From contig NZ_CP114040.1 in assembly GCF_026965555.1 (NCBI RefSeq), positions 6,076,001 through 6,140,000 on the forward strand: a stretch of 64,000 bases of DNA, given 5' to 3'. A program made the position numbers and the translations under genes. The notes beneath the pieces were generated by a model that worked only from the letters and a program-made list of their open reading frames with translations, made no database searches and was not told the DNA's origin. Source of the stretch: Nannocystis punicea. GTDB taxonomy: Bacteria; Myxococcota_A; Polyangia; Nannocystales; Nannocystaceae. This document shows, piece after piece, positions 52,398 through 60,386 of this stretch (the first letter of the stretch is position 1; the number at the start of each line of letters is the position of its first letter).

Positions 52398-55300
52398 ATG
52401 ACGCCGCAGATCTTCGGCCGCTACACCCTGATCCAGCGGATCGGCGAGGGTGGCATGGCCGACGTGTTCCTCGCCGAGGCCGGCGTGGCCGAGGGGCTGA
52501 AGAAGCGCGTCGTCATCAAGAAGATCCGCAGCGACGTCGCCGACCAGCCCGAGTTCATGCGGATGTTCGTCGCCGAGGCCGAGGTCGCGCTCGGGCTCAA
52601 CCACGCCAACATCGTCCAGGTGTTCGACTTCGGCCGCGTCGGCGGGGCCTTCTACCTGGCGATGGAATTGGTCGAGGGCGTCGACCTCATGCGCATGGTC
52701 CGGCTGGTCGGCCAGCGAGGCGAGCGCGTGCCGATCGTCATCGCCGCGTACATCGCCCACCAGGTCGCCGCCGGCCTCGCCTACGCGCACGCCAAGCGCG
52801 ACGACTTCGGCCGGCCGCTGGCGATCGTCCACCGCGACATCAGCCCGCACAACATCATGCTCAGCCTCGCCGGCACGGTGAAGATCCTCGACTTCGGGAT
52901 CGCTCGCACGGCCGCGCGAGCGCGGCGCAACGGCGGCGCCGAGGACAGCACGATCCAGGGCAAGATCGCGTACATGTCGCCCGAGCAGGCCAACGGCTGG
53001 CCGCTCGACGCCCGCTCCGACATCTACTCGCTCGGCGTGGTCCTCTACGAGCTCCTGATCGGCGAGCTGGTGTTCCGCGACGCCGACCGCATGGCCGCGC
53101 TCGAGCAGGTCCGCACCCGGCCGCTGCCGCCGCTTCGCCGCGTCGCGCCGGAGGTCCCGGAGGAGCTGGCGGCGGTGGTCGACCGCGCCCTCGCGCGCGA
53201 GCCGAGCGAGCGCTGGGACAGCGCCCGGGCCATGCAGAGCGCGCTCTCGGCGTTCCTTCACCGCGCCGATCCGGTCGTCGACGACGAGGTGCTGTCGGCC
53301 TTCGTCGCCGCGCGCGTGCCCGATCCGCTGTTCTCGCGCGGGTCCGGCGACGCCGAGGTCACGCGCGAGATCGAGGGCTCGCAGTCGCAGCTGCACGCGC
53401 CGCCGCGGCCCGAGGTCCGCCGGGTCGTCCTGCTGAAGGCCGCGCTGGCCCCGGCCCCCGGCGCCGAGCTCCCGGCCGAGCCGGCGCGGTTCTACGCGCT
53501 GGCCCGCGACATCGCCTACAAGCGCGACGCTCAGGTGTGCGAGCTCGGGCCGCGCGGGCTGCTGCTGGTGTTCGGCGCGGTGCTCGACCCCGGCGACGTC
53601 GACGAGGCCGCGCTGCGGGCCGCGCTGGCGCTGCGCGAGGCCGCCAGCGAGGCCGCGCCCGGGCACCAGATCGGCGTGGTCCTGGCCGCGGCGCCCTTGC
53701 CGATCCGACATGTCCCGGAGGGCATGCCGACGGTCGAGGTCGGGCACGACCTGCGGCGGCACCTGCAGGCCATGGCCGACGGCGTGCTCGACGGGCCCGT
53801 GCTGGTCGCCGGCGACCTGGCGGCCCGCCTCGGCGCCTCGTGGCAGTTCGGCCCGCCGCGGGCGATCGAGGTCGTGCGCCCGCGTCGCGCCGTCGACCTG
53901 ACCGGCGGGGTGTTGCCGCCGTGGGCCAGCGCCCTGGCCCAGGCCGCGCCGCTGCTCGGTCCGGTGGTCGCGCCGCGGCTCGTGACCGTCGGCGGGCGCC
54001 AGCCGCTGTACGGCCGCGAGCTCGAGCTCAAGCTGCTGCGCGACAACTTCGCCGAGGCGATCCGCGCCCGGGTCGCGCGCACCGTGCTGGTCGTCGGCGG
54101 GCCCGGGATCGGCAAGCGCGCCCTGCTCGACCGCTTCCTCGCCGCCCTGCCCCGCGGCGGCTGCGTCGTCCTGCGCGCGCGCGGCCAGTGGCGCCGGCGC
54201 AACGTCCCGCTCGGGGTGTTCCACGAGATGCTGCGCCAGTTCCTCGACGCCGGCCCGGACACGAGCGCCGCCGACATCGAGTCGCGCCTCGTGAGCGAGC
54301 GGGTGGTCGGCGCCGGCGAGCTGGCGCAGGCGCTCGCGCGCGCGCTCGGCGTGTCCCCCGGGACAGGAACGATCGCACATGCCCGTTCGGACAGCGAAGT
54401 CGCCACCGATCCGCAGTCGCGGCGCGAGCGGCTGTGGCGGCCGATCCGCCGGCTGATCCGCGCCCTCGCCCAGCGCCGCCCGGTGCTGGTGGTGGTCGAG
54501 GACCTGCACTACGTCGACGCCCACAGCGCCGGCCTGCTGCGCGAGTGGCTGCAGGAGCCGCACAGCCTGCCGCTGATGGGCCTCGCCACCGCCCGCCCCG
54601 GCCCCCGCGCGGACGAGCTGCGGGCGATGCCGCGGGTCCACACGATCGAGCTGCGCGAGCTCGACGACCACGCCCGCCGCGAGCTGGTGGTCCGCCGCTT
54701 CGACGACCCCGCCGAGGCCGAGGAGCTGGCGGCGGCGATCGTCGCCCGCACCGGCGGCAACCCGCTGTTCATCGAGGAGACCCTGGCCGACCTGCTGCGC
54801 CGCGGCGTGATCGGCCCCGGCGACGACGGCCGGCTGTGGCGCGTGCACCAGCGCGGCGCTCGCATCGACGTCCCGCCCAGCGTCGAGGACGCCCTGCTGG
54901 CCCGCCTCGACGCGCTCGACCCCGAGGTGCGCGCGCTGATCGACGGCGCGGCCGTGCTCGGCCTGACCTTTCGGACAGGCGAGCTCGCGGCCCTGCTCGC
55001 GCACCCGGTCGCCGAGCTCGCGGCCCCGCTGGCCGCGCTGGTCGACGCCGGCCTGCTCGAGCGCCCGCCCCTGCCCGCCGGCGCGCCGCCGGCGGCCCGG
55101 TTCGCCACCCTCAGCCTGCACGAGGTGGCCCGCGCCAACCTGGCCCCGGGGACATGTGAAGCCATGCACGCGCGGGCGGCCGAGCTGAAGGCCGCGCGCG
55201 CCGACTACCAGGCCGGCCGCGACGACGGCCCGATCGCCGATCACTGGGCCCAGGCGCGCCGGCCCGAGGCGGCGATCGAGCCGGCCCTGCGCGCGGCCCG

Positions 55301-56654
55301 GTTCGCCCGCGACGTCGCCGGCAACGTCGAGGCCTACTACTACCTGTCGCTGGCGCTGCGGTCGATGCGGTCGGACGCCGATCCGCGGGCCTGGGACGCG
55401 CTGCGCGAGCGCGAGGCGATCCTGGCCGCGTGGGGCCGCCGGCGGGCCCAGGGCGCCGATCTGCGGGCGCTCCTGCGGCTCGCGCTCGGCAACAACGAGC
55501 GCGAGGTGTACGCGCTCGGCCGCCTGCTCCGCTTCTACCTCGACTGCGGCCGCATCCAGCGGGCCGAGCAATTGTTCCCGCGGCTGGCCCGGCAGACCGA
55601 GTCGCTGCCCGACGCCGACCCGCACCGGGCCCTCGTCGGCGAGCTCGGCTCGGCGCTGATGCTCGCGCGCGACCGGCCCGAGGAGGCCGAGCGCCTCGCC
55701 GCCGCCGGCCTGGCCCACTGCCCGCCCGAGGCCGCGGCCCAGCGCTGCCGCCTCCACGCCGCGCTCGGCCGGTCCCAGCTGGCGCAGGGCCGCCTGGCCG
55801 AGGCCGTCGTCAACTTCGAGGCCACGCTACACCTGGCCCAAAAGACAGGCCTCTTGCGGCTCGAGGGCGAGGCGCTCAACAGCCTCGGCGAGGTCGCCGG
55901 CCGCGGCACCCGCTACCAGGAGGCCGTCGACTACTTCCGCGCCGCGCTGCAGGTCGACCGCGACCTCGGCGACCGCGCGGCGACCGGCACCAAGCTGGCC
56001 AACCTCGGCATCGTCTACACCGCGATCGGCCTCTACCGCCGCGCCGAGCGCTACCTCCGCAAGGCGCTCGAGCTGCACGAGGCGATCGGCCACCCTGGCC
56101 TGCTCGTCGAGGTCGTGGTCAACCTCGGCGAGGTCTCGGCCGAGCACGGAGACGTCCAGGCCGCGCGGGCGCTCCTGCTGCACGCGGCCGACATGGCCGC
56201 CGCCCGCGGCGACGCCCGCACCGAGCTGCGCGCCCGCGCCCGCCTGGCCCGCGCCCTGCTCGACGGCGGGCCGGCCGACCTCGACGAGGCCCGCGCCCTG
56301 GCCGAGGACGTGCTCGCCCGCGCCCGCGGCCTCGGCCTGCGCACGGCCACCTGTCGCGCGTTGCATGTCCTTTCGCGCCTGTCCGAACGCGCAGGTGACC
56401 TCGCGACCGCGCGCGCGCTCGAGGAGGAGGCCGTCGCGCTGGTCCGCGCCGGCGCGGCGCCGATCGACGGGGTGCTGTCGATCCACCACCTCGGCCGCTT
56501 GCTGGCCGACGTCCGCCCCGCCGAGTCCTCCTCCCTGCTCGCCGACGCCGCCGCGGCCGTCCGCGCCCGCCTCGAGGGCCTGCGCGACGAGGACCTGCGC
56601 CGCGGCTACCTGGCCCAGGCCAAGGTCCGCGAGATCCTCGGCGAGGCCGAGTGA
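52398..56654 (+). CDS. Ser/Thr protein kinase with cyclase-like, AAA-ATPase and TPR domains
   Basis: 1418 residues from the ATG at 52398; TACACT about 16 bases upstream may be a -10 box. Residues 8-280 are a Hanks kinase: G-E-G-G loop (~16), Lys41, HRDISPHN (Asp147, Asn152) and DFG (165). The ~340-510 stretch (GPRGLLLVFGA...ALALREAASEA, GHDLRRHLQAMADGVLDGPVLVAGDLAARLG) reads as a decayed class III cyclase domain. A P-loop ATPase follows from ~540 (VVGGPGIGKRALLD, near 565) with VLVVVEDLHYVDAHSAGLL as Walker B. TPR-like helices fill ~880-1400. This is a signal-integrating kinase of the myxobacterial type. Core arrays lie in the frame at 54350-54395 and 56350-56395. Confidence 0.9.
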   Translation: MTPQIFGRYTLIQRIGEGGMADVFLAEAGVAEGLKKRVVIKKIRSDVADQPEFMRMFVAEAEVALGLNHANIVQVFDFGRVGGAFYLAMELVEGVDLMRMVRLVGQRGERVPIVIAAYIAHQVAAGLAYAHAKRDDFGRPLAIVHRDISPHNIMLSLAGTVKILDFGIARTAARARRNGGAEDSTIQGKIAYMSPEQANGWPLDARSDIYSLGVVLYELLIGELVFRDADRMAALEQVRTRPLPPLRRVAPEVPEELAAVVDRALAREPSERWDSARAMQSALSAFLHRADPVVDDEVLSAFVAARVPDPLFSRGSGDAEVTREIEGSQSQLHAPPRPEVRRVVLLKAALAPAPGAELPAEPARFYALARDIAYKRDAQVCELGPRGLLLVFGAVLDPGDVDEAALRAALALREAASEAAPGHQIGVVLAAAPLPIRHVPEGMPTVEVGHDLRRHLQAMADGVLDGPVLVAGDLAARLGASWQFGPPRAIEVVRPRRAVDLTGGVLPPWASALAQAAPLLGPVVAPRLVTVGGRQPLYGRELELKLLRDNFAEAIRARVARTVLVVGGPGIGKRALLDRFLAALPRGGCVVLRARGQWRRRNVPLGVFHEMLRQFLDAGPDTSAADIESRLVSERVVGAGELAQALARALGVSPGTGTIAHARSDSEVATDPQSRRERLWRPIRRLIRALAQRRPVLVVVEDLHYVDAHSAGLLREWLQEPHSLPLMGLATARPGPRADELRAMPRVHTIELRELDDHARRELVVRRFDDPAEAEELAAAIVARTGGNPLFIEETLADLLRRGVIGPGDDGRLWRVHQRGARIDVPPSVEDALLARLDALDPEVRALIDGAAVLGLTFRTGELAALLAHPVAELAAPLAALVDAGLLERPPLPAGAPPAARFATLSLHEVARANLAPGTCEAMHARAAELKAARADYQAGRDDGPIADHWAQARRPEAAIEPALRAARFARDVAGNVEAYYYLSLALRSMRSDADPRAWDALREREAILAAWGRRRAQGADLRALLRLALGNNEREVYALGRLLRFYLDCGRIQRAEQLFPRLARQTESLPDADPHRALVGELGSALMLARDRPEEAERLAAAGLAHCPPEAAAQRCRLHAALGRSQLAQGRLAEAVVNFEATLHLAQKTGLLRLEGEALNSLGEVAGRGTRYQEAVDYFRAALQVDRDLGDRAATGTKLANLGIVYTAIGLYRRAERYLRKALELHEAIGHPGLLVEVVVNLGEVSAEHGDVQAARALLLHAADMAAARGDARTELRARARLARALLDGGPADLDEARALAEDVLARARGLGLRTATCRALHVLSRLSERAGDLATARALEEEAVALVRAGAAPIDGVLSIHHLGRLLADVRPAESSSLLADAAAAVRARLEGLRDEDLRRGYLAQAKVREILGEAE
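54350..54395. repeat. 14-bp-phased array inside the kinase gene
   Basis: CGTG 54350, CAGG 54364, CATG 54378 and CAGC 54392. The codons here (ACA, GGA, GCA, CAT, CGT) are rare elsewhere in the gene. Confidence 0.85.
56350..56395. repeat. 14-bp-phased array inside the kinase TPR region
   Basis: CCTG 56350, CATG 56364, CCTG 56378 and CAGG 56392, each in a different codon phase. The TPR reading A-L-x-V-L-S-R-L-S-E-R-A-G-D-L is undisturbed. Confidence 0.9.
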
Positions 56655-56717
56655 TCGCGGAGCTGCCGCTTCGACGGCCTCGAGCGCCGCTTCCGGCCAT
56701 CCGCGGGCCGCGAGCGG

Positions 56718-56781
56718 CATGTCTCTTCGGACATCCGAATCGCCGCCGCGCCCGCGTGACGGACCTGACCGTTCGGACAGG
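56718..56781. repeat. Two core pairs between convergent genes
   Basis: CATG 56718/CATC 56732 and CCTG 56764/CAGG 56778. Both pairs can fold. They lie between the kinase stop and the stop of the minus-strand lipoprotein. Confidence 0.7.
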
Positions 56782-56795
56782 CCCGTCGCCGCGCC

Positions 56796-58325
56796 TCACT
56801 GCGGCAGGACCACGCTCTTCAGCTGCCCGCCGGTCATGTCGCTGTACGTGTAGTGGTCGTTGGCGATCGCCAGGAACTGCTTCATGTTCGGGTTCAGCGG
56901 GTCGATCTTCCACGCCCCGCCGCCGTTGCCGCCGACCCACTCGTCGACCACCCACACGAAGCCCTCGTCGTCGACGCTGACGCCGACCGGCGTCCCGCAC
57001 GGGTTGAGCGTGTGGAACTGGATCATCGTGTTGGTCACGTGATCGATCTGCACCACCCCGCAGGTCCCGTTGTCGGCCACCCACACGTGCCCGTCCTTGT
57101 CGGCCGCGAGCCCGCGGTAGCAGCCGTTCTCGGTCCCCGGCACGGCGATGAACTGCTGCGTGTCCGGATCGAAGGTCGACACCGGGCCGCAGTTGCCGCC
57201 GAACCACGGGTCGCCGTCGGGGTCGACCGTCATCCCGTAGAACTGCAGGTTGAACGGCGGCGTCCAGCGATCGACCGTCACCGGGTTCTGCGCGGTGTTG
57301 AGGCGGAACAGCTCGCCGCGCAGGCCGGAGAACCACACGTCGAGGTTCTTGTCGAGCGCCGCGCCGTACGGGCCCCAGGAGGTGTCGCCGACCAGCCAGT
57401 TGGGGATCGTCACCGTCTCCTCGACCACGCCGGTCATGCCGTCGAAGCGGACCATGTGGGCCGTCGCGGCCTGCACCGGCAGGTAGCCGACCCACACCTT
57501 CGGATCGACGAACTGGCACAGGTTCATGTCCCAGGTGCCGGGCGTCCACGTCACCCCGCGCGGGCCGGCGCCGATATCGCCCTTGAACGGCAGCACCGAC
57601 GACCAGATCACACACTCGTCGCTGTCCCAGGCCCGGAGGTCGTCCTGGGTCTGCGACGTGTCGATCATTCCGTTGCCGTTCTTGTCCTTGCAGTCGTCGA
57701 CGTTGGCCGCGATCATCGTCACCCGGCCCGTGCCGCGGTTGTTGACGACGACGAAGCGGCCGTCGACGCTGACCGCCGTGCGCGACGGGCTCTCGGTCCC
57801 GCCGCTCGGCCCGCTGCGGTAGCGCGCCAGCTCGACCACGCCCTGCGTGTCGACCTTCGAGATACTGCCCTGATCGGTGTTGGCGACCCACAGGAAGCTC
57901 TTCTCGATGTCGCCCATGCCCTCGGTCTCGCCCGGCATGCAGTTCGGCGGATCGCCGGTGGTCGACGTCGTCGTGGTCGTCTCCGACGTCCCCGCGGTGG
58001 TGGTCGTCGTCGTGCTGGTGGTGCTCGGATCGACCGCCGTCGCCGTGCCCGGATCGGTGGTCGTGCTGGTCGTGTTCGGCGTGGTCGTCGACGTCGGCCC
58101 CGTCGTCGTCGTCTGCCCCTGCGTCTCCCCGACCGTCCCCGACGCCGTGTCCGTGTCCGTGTCGCCGGCGGTGGTGGTCGGCGTGGTCGTCGGCGTGTTC
58201 GAGGTCGACGTCGGCGTGGTCGCCGTCGTCGTCTGCCCGGCCTCGCTGGCGGAGGTGGTGGTGTCGTCGCCGCAGGCCGCGACGACCAGTCCTAAAAGAC
58301 AGGGGAAGAGCCGATAGAGGTGCAT
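56796..58325 (-). CDS. Beta-propeller (Vgb/NHL-like) lipoprotein, paralog 1
   Basis: 509 residues from the ATG at 58325. Lipobox GLVVAAC (Cys 17), then a ~120-residue Thr/Ser-rich linker. The body has the repeats of streptogramin-lyase-like propellers: SFLWVANTDQGSISKVDTQGVVELARY, KVWVGYLP, YGAALDKNLDVWFSGLRGELFRLN, DGHVWVADNGTCGVVQIDHVTN, DDEGFVWVVDEW and AWKIDPLNPNMKQFLA. No lyase active-site pattern is confirmed. It is probably a surface-displayed propeller. It is a tandem duplicate of the following gene, with the same ending (YSDMTGGQLKSVVLPQ). Two operator-like palindromes precede it. Confidence 0.82.
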   Translation of the reverse strand: MHLYRLFPCLLGLVVAACGDDTTTSASEAGQTTTATTPTSTSNTPTTTPTTTAGDTDTDTASGTVGETQGQTTTTGPTSTTTPNTTSTTTDPGTATAVDPSTTSTTTTTTAGTSETTTTTSTTGDPPNCMPGETEGMGDIEKSFLWVANTDQGSISKVDTQGVVELARYRSGPSGGTESPSRTAVSVDGRFVVVNNRGTGRVTMIAANVDDCKDKNGNGMIDTSQTQDDLRAWDSDECVIWSSVLPFKGDIGAGPRGVTWTPGTWDMNLCQFVDPKVWVGYLPVQAATAHMVRFDGMTGVVEETVTIPNWLVGDTSWGPYGAALDKNLDVWFSGLRGELFRLNTAQNPVTVDRWTPPFNLQFYGMTVDPDGDPWFGGNCGPVSTFDPDTQQFIAVPGTENGCYRGLAADKDGHVWVADNGTCGVVQIDHVTNTMIQFHTLNPCGTPVGVSVDDEGFVWVVDEWVGGNGGGAWKIDPLNPNMKQFLAIANDHYTYSDMTGGQLKSVVLPQ

Positions 58326-58338
58326 GCCGACCAACCTA

Positions 58339-58385
58339 GCGGATCCACCTGCCGACGGAACAAGATTTAGAGTGGATCCACCTGC
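58339..58385 (-). promoter_or_regulatory. Two GGATCCACCTGC sites upstream of paralog 1
   Basis: GCGGATCCACCTGC (58339-58352) and GTGGATCCACCTGC (58372-58385). In minus orientation the second lies between TTTGTG and TAAATC, 17 bases apart, so the palindrome GTGGATCCAC sits inside a promoter spacer. The nearer site is 13 bases before the start codon. Confidence 0.6.
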
Positions 58386-58468
58386 CCACAAACAGCTCAG
58401 GAGCTCCCGGAGCCCGGCCGTCCGGCCGGCGCATCCGCGGCCGCCATGCGCACGCGCGCGCGTCTCGG

Positions 58469-58486
58469 CATGTCCCACGAGACATG
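58469..58486. repeat. CATG core pair between the two propeller genes
   Basis: CATG 58469 and 58483; CATGTC/GACATG stem with a six-base loop, just past the end of paralog 2. Confidence 0.7.
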
Positions 58487-58518
58487 TCGAGACGCGCCGC
58501 GAGCGCGTGCCGCGACGA

Positions 58519-60057
58519 CTACTGCGGCAGGACCACGCTCTTGAGCTGCCCGCCGGTCATGTCGCTGTACGTGTAGTGGTCGTTGGCGATCGGCAGATGC
58601 TGCTTCATGTTCGGGTTCAGCGGGTCGATCTTCCACGCCCCCGTATACTCGTCGACCACCCACACGAAGCCCTCGTCGTCGACGCTGACGCCGACCGGCG
58701 TGCTGCACGGGTTGAGCGTGTGGAACTGGATCAGCGTGTTGGTCACGTGATCGATCTGCGCCACCCCGCACGGACCGTTGCTGGCCACCCACACCGCGCC
58801 CTCCCTGTCGGCCGCGAGCCCGCGGTGGCAGGCGTTGGTGCCGGCGATGCTCGTGAACTGGTTGTTCATCGGGTTGAAGGTCGACACCGGGCCGCTGCAG
58901 TTGCCGAACCACGGGTCGCCGTCGGGGTCGACGGTCATGCCGTACAGCTGGTCGCCGCCGGGCGGCAGCCAGCGGTCGAGCGTGTTGCCCATCTGCGTGT
59001 TGATGCGGAACAGCTCGCCGCGCAGGCCGGTGAACCACACGTTGAGGTCCTTGTCGAGCGCCGCGCCGTAGGGGCCGTAGTCGGGCCAGCCGTGGATCCA
59101 GTTGGGGATCGTCACCGTCTCCTCGACCACGCCGGTCTCGCCGTCGAGGCGGGCCATGTGCGCCGTCGAGAACTGCTGCGGCAGGTAGCCGACCCACACC
59201 TTCGGATCGACGAACTTGCACGTGTTCATGTCCCAGTCGCCCGGCGTCCACGTCACGCCGCGCGGGCCGGCGCCGATGTTGCCGGCCTGGATCGGCAGCT
59301 GCGTCGACCAGCGGATGCACTCGTCGCCGCCCCACGGGAGGATGTCGCCCGGGTTCTGCGACGTATCGATCATCCCGTTGGCGTTCTTGTCGACGCAGTC
59401 CTCGAGGTTGGCCGCGATCATCGTCACCCAGCCCGACTGGCGGTTGTTGACGACCACGAACCGGCCGTCGATGCTGACCGCGGTGCGCGACGGGTTGTCG
59501 AGGTAGTTGGCCCCGTTCGGGCCGCTGCGGTAGCGCGCCAGCTCGACCACGCCCTGCGTGTCCACCTTCGAGATCGTGCCCTGGTCCGAGTTGGCGACCC
59601 ACAGGAAGCTCTTCTCGATGTCGCCCATGCCCTCGGTCTCGCCCGGCTGGCACGGCAGCGGGTCGGTCGTGTTCCCGCCGGAGCTGGTCGAGGTGTCGAT
59701 CGGGTCGGTCGTGCCCGTCGTGGTGCTCGTGCTCGTGCCCGTCGCGCTGACGCCCGTCGACGTGCTCGTGTCGTCGGTGGTCGTGCCGGTCGGCGAGCTC
59801 GTCGACGTCGGCGTACCGGTCGAGGTCGTCGTCTGCCCCTGCGTGTCGCCCATCGTGCCCGACGCGCTGTCCGTGGCGGTCGCGCCGTCGGTGGTCGTCG
59901 GCGTCGACATCGTCGTCGACGTCGACGGATTCGTCATCGACTCTCCGCCCTGCGTCCCGGAGATGGTGGCAGTGGTGGAGCCGTTGTCGCCGCAACCGAG
60001 GGCCGAGAGGGAGACGACCAGGCCCAAAGGACAGGTCCAAGCACGAACGTCACGCAT
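58519..60057 (-). CDS. Beta-propeller (Vgb/NHL-like) lipoprotein, paralog 2
   Basis: 512 residues. Lipobox LSALGC (Cys 22), then a Thr/Ser-rich linker of ~120 residues. The propeller body closely matches paralog 1 (SFLWVANSDQGTISKVDTQGVVELARYRSGP, YGAALDKDLNVWFTGLRGELFRIN, DDEGFVWVVDEY). The linkers share composition but not order, as expected of low-complexity sequence. Its own promoter region carries the same GTGGATCCACCTGC word, so the two are likely under one regulator. CCAG 60018 and CAGG 60032 lie in the signal-peptide region; an equivalent pair is in paralog 1. Confidence 0.82.
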   Translation of the reverse strand: MRDVRAWTCPLGLVVSLSALGCGDNGSTTATISGTQGGESMTNPSTSTTMSTPTTTDGATATDSASGTMGDTQGQTTTSTGTPTSTSSPTGTTTDDTSTSTGVSATGTSTSTTTGTTDPIDTSTSSGGNTTDPLPCQPGETEGMGDIEKSFLWVANSDQGTISKVDTQGVVELARYRSGPNGANYLDNPSRTAVSIDGRFVVVNNRQSGWVTMIAANLEDCVDKNANGMIDTSQNPGDILPWGGDECIRWSTQLPIQAGNIGAGPRGVTWTPGDWDMNTCKFVDPKVWVGYLPQQFSTAHMARLDGETGVVEETVTIPNWIHGWPDYGPYGAALDKDLNVWFTGLRGELFRINTQMGNTLDRWLPPGGDQLYGMTVDPDGDPWFGNCSGPVSTFNPMNNQFTSIAGTNACHRGLAADREGAVWVASNGPCGVAQIDHVTNTLIQFHTLNPCSTPVGVSVDDEGFVWVVDEYTGAWKIDPLNPNMKQHLPIANDHYTYSDMTGGQLKSVVLPQ

Positions 60058-60386
60058 GCCGCCACCCTACCAGGGTGATTCCGCGTTCGGCGGAAAAACT
60101 AAGTGGATCCACCTGCATTAAAAACGATGGAAAACGCCCGGTCCGGTGGTCATTCTGGGGACAAGCCCCTAAACGAGGAGCTTGACGCGCGGATTCGCTT
60201 GGGCCAGGTACGAACCTCGGGCGCGGCGAGAAGTTTCGATCGTGCCAGTTAAACTTCGACGATGCGCGAGCGGCTGCGCGCCGACAAATGCCGGCGAGGT
60301 GCGAGCGGTCGGCGCCGGACGAGCGGACTTTCCTCGCGCGCCTCGCGGATGATCTACGAGGCCGAGCCGCACCGCTGTCTTCGGCG
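60058..60386. other. Divergent control region
   Basis: It separates the propeller gene (minus) and the FAD-oxidoreductase gene (plus). It contains the operator-like site at 60103-60116 and unusually A/T-rich stretches (AAAAACTAAG, TTAAAAACGATGG, GTTAAACTTCG). No gene or RNA is recognised. Confidence 0.6.
60103..60116 (-). promoter_or_regulatory. GTGGATCCACCTGC site upstream of paralog 2
   Basis: The same 14 bases as at 58372-58385, 45 bases before the start codon. In minus orientation TTTTTA and TAGTTT flank it 17 bases apart, the same geometry as at paralog 1. Confidence 0.65.
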
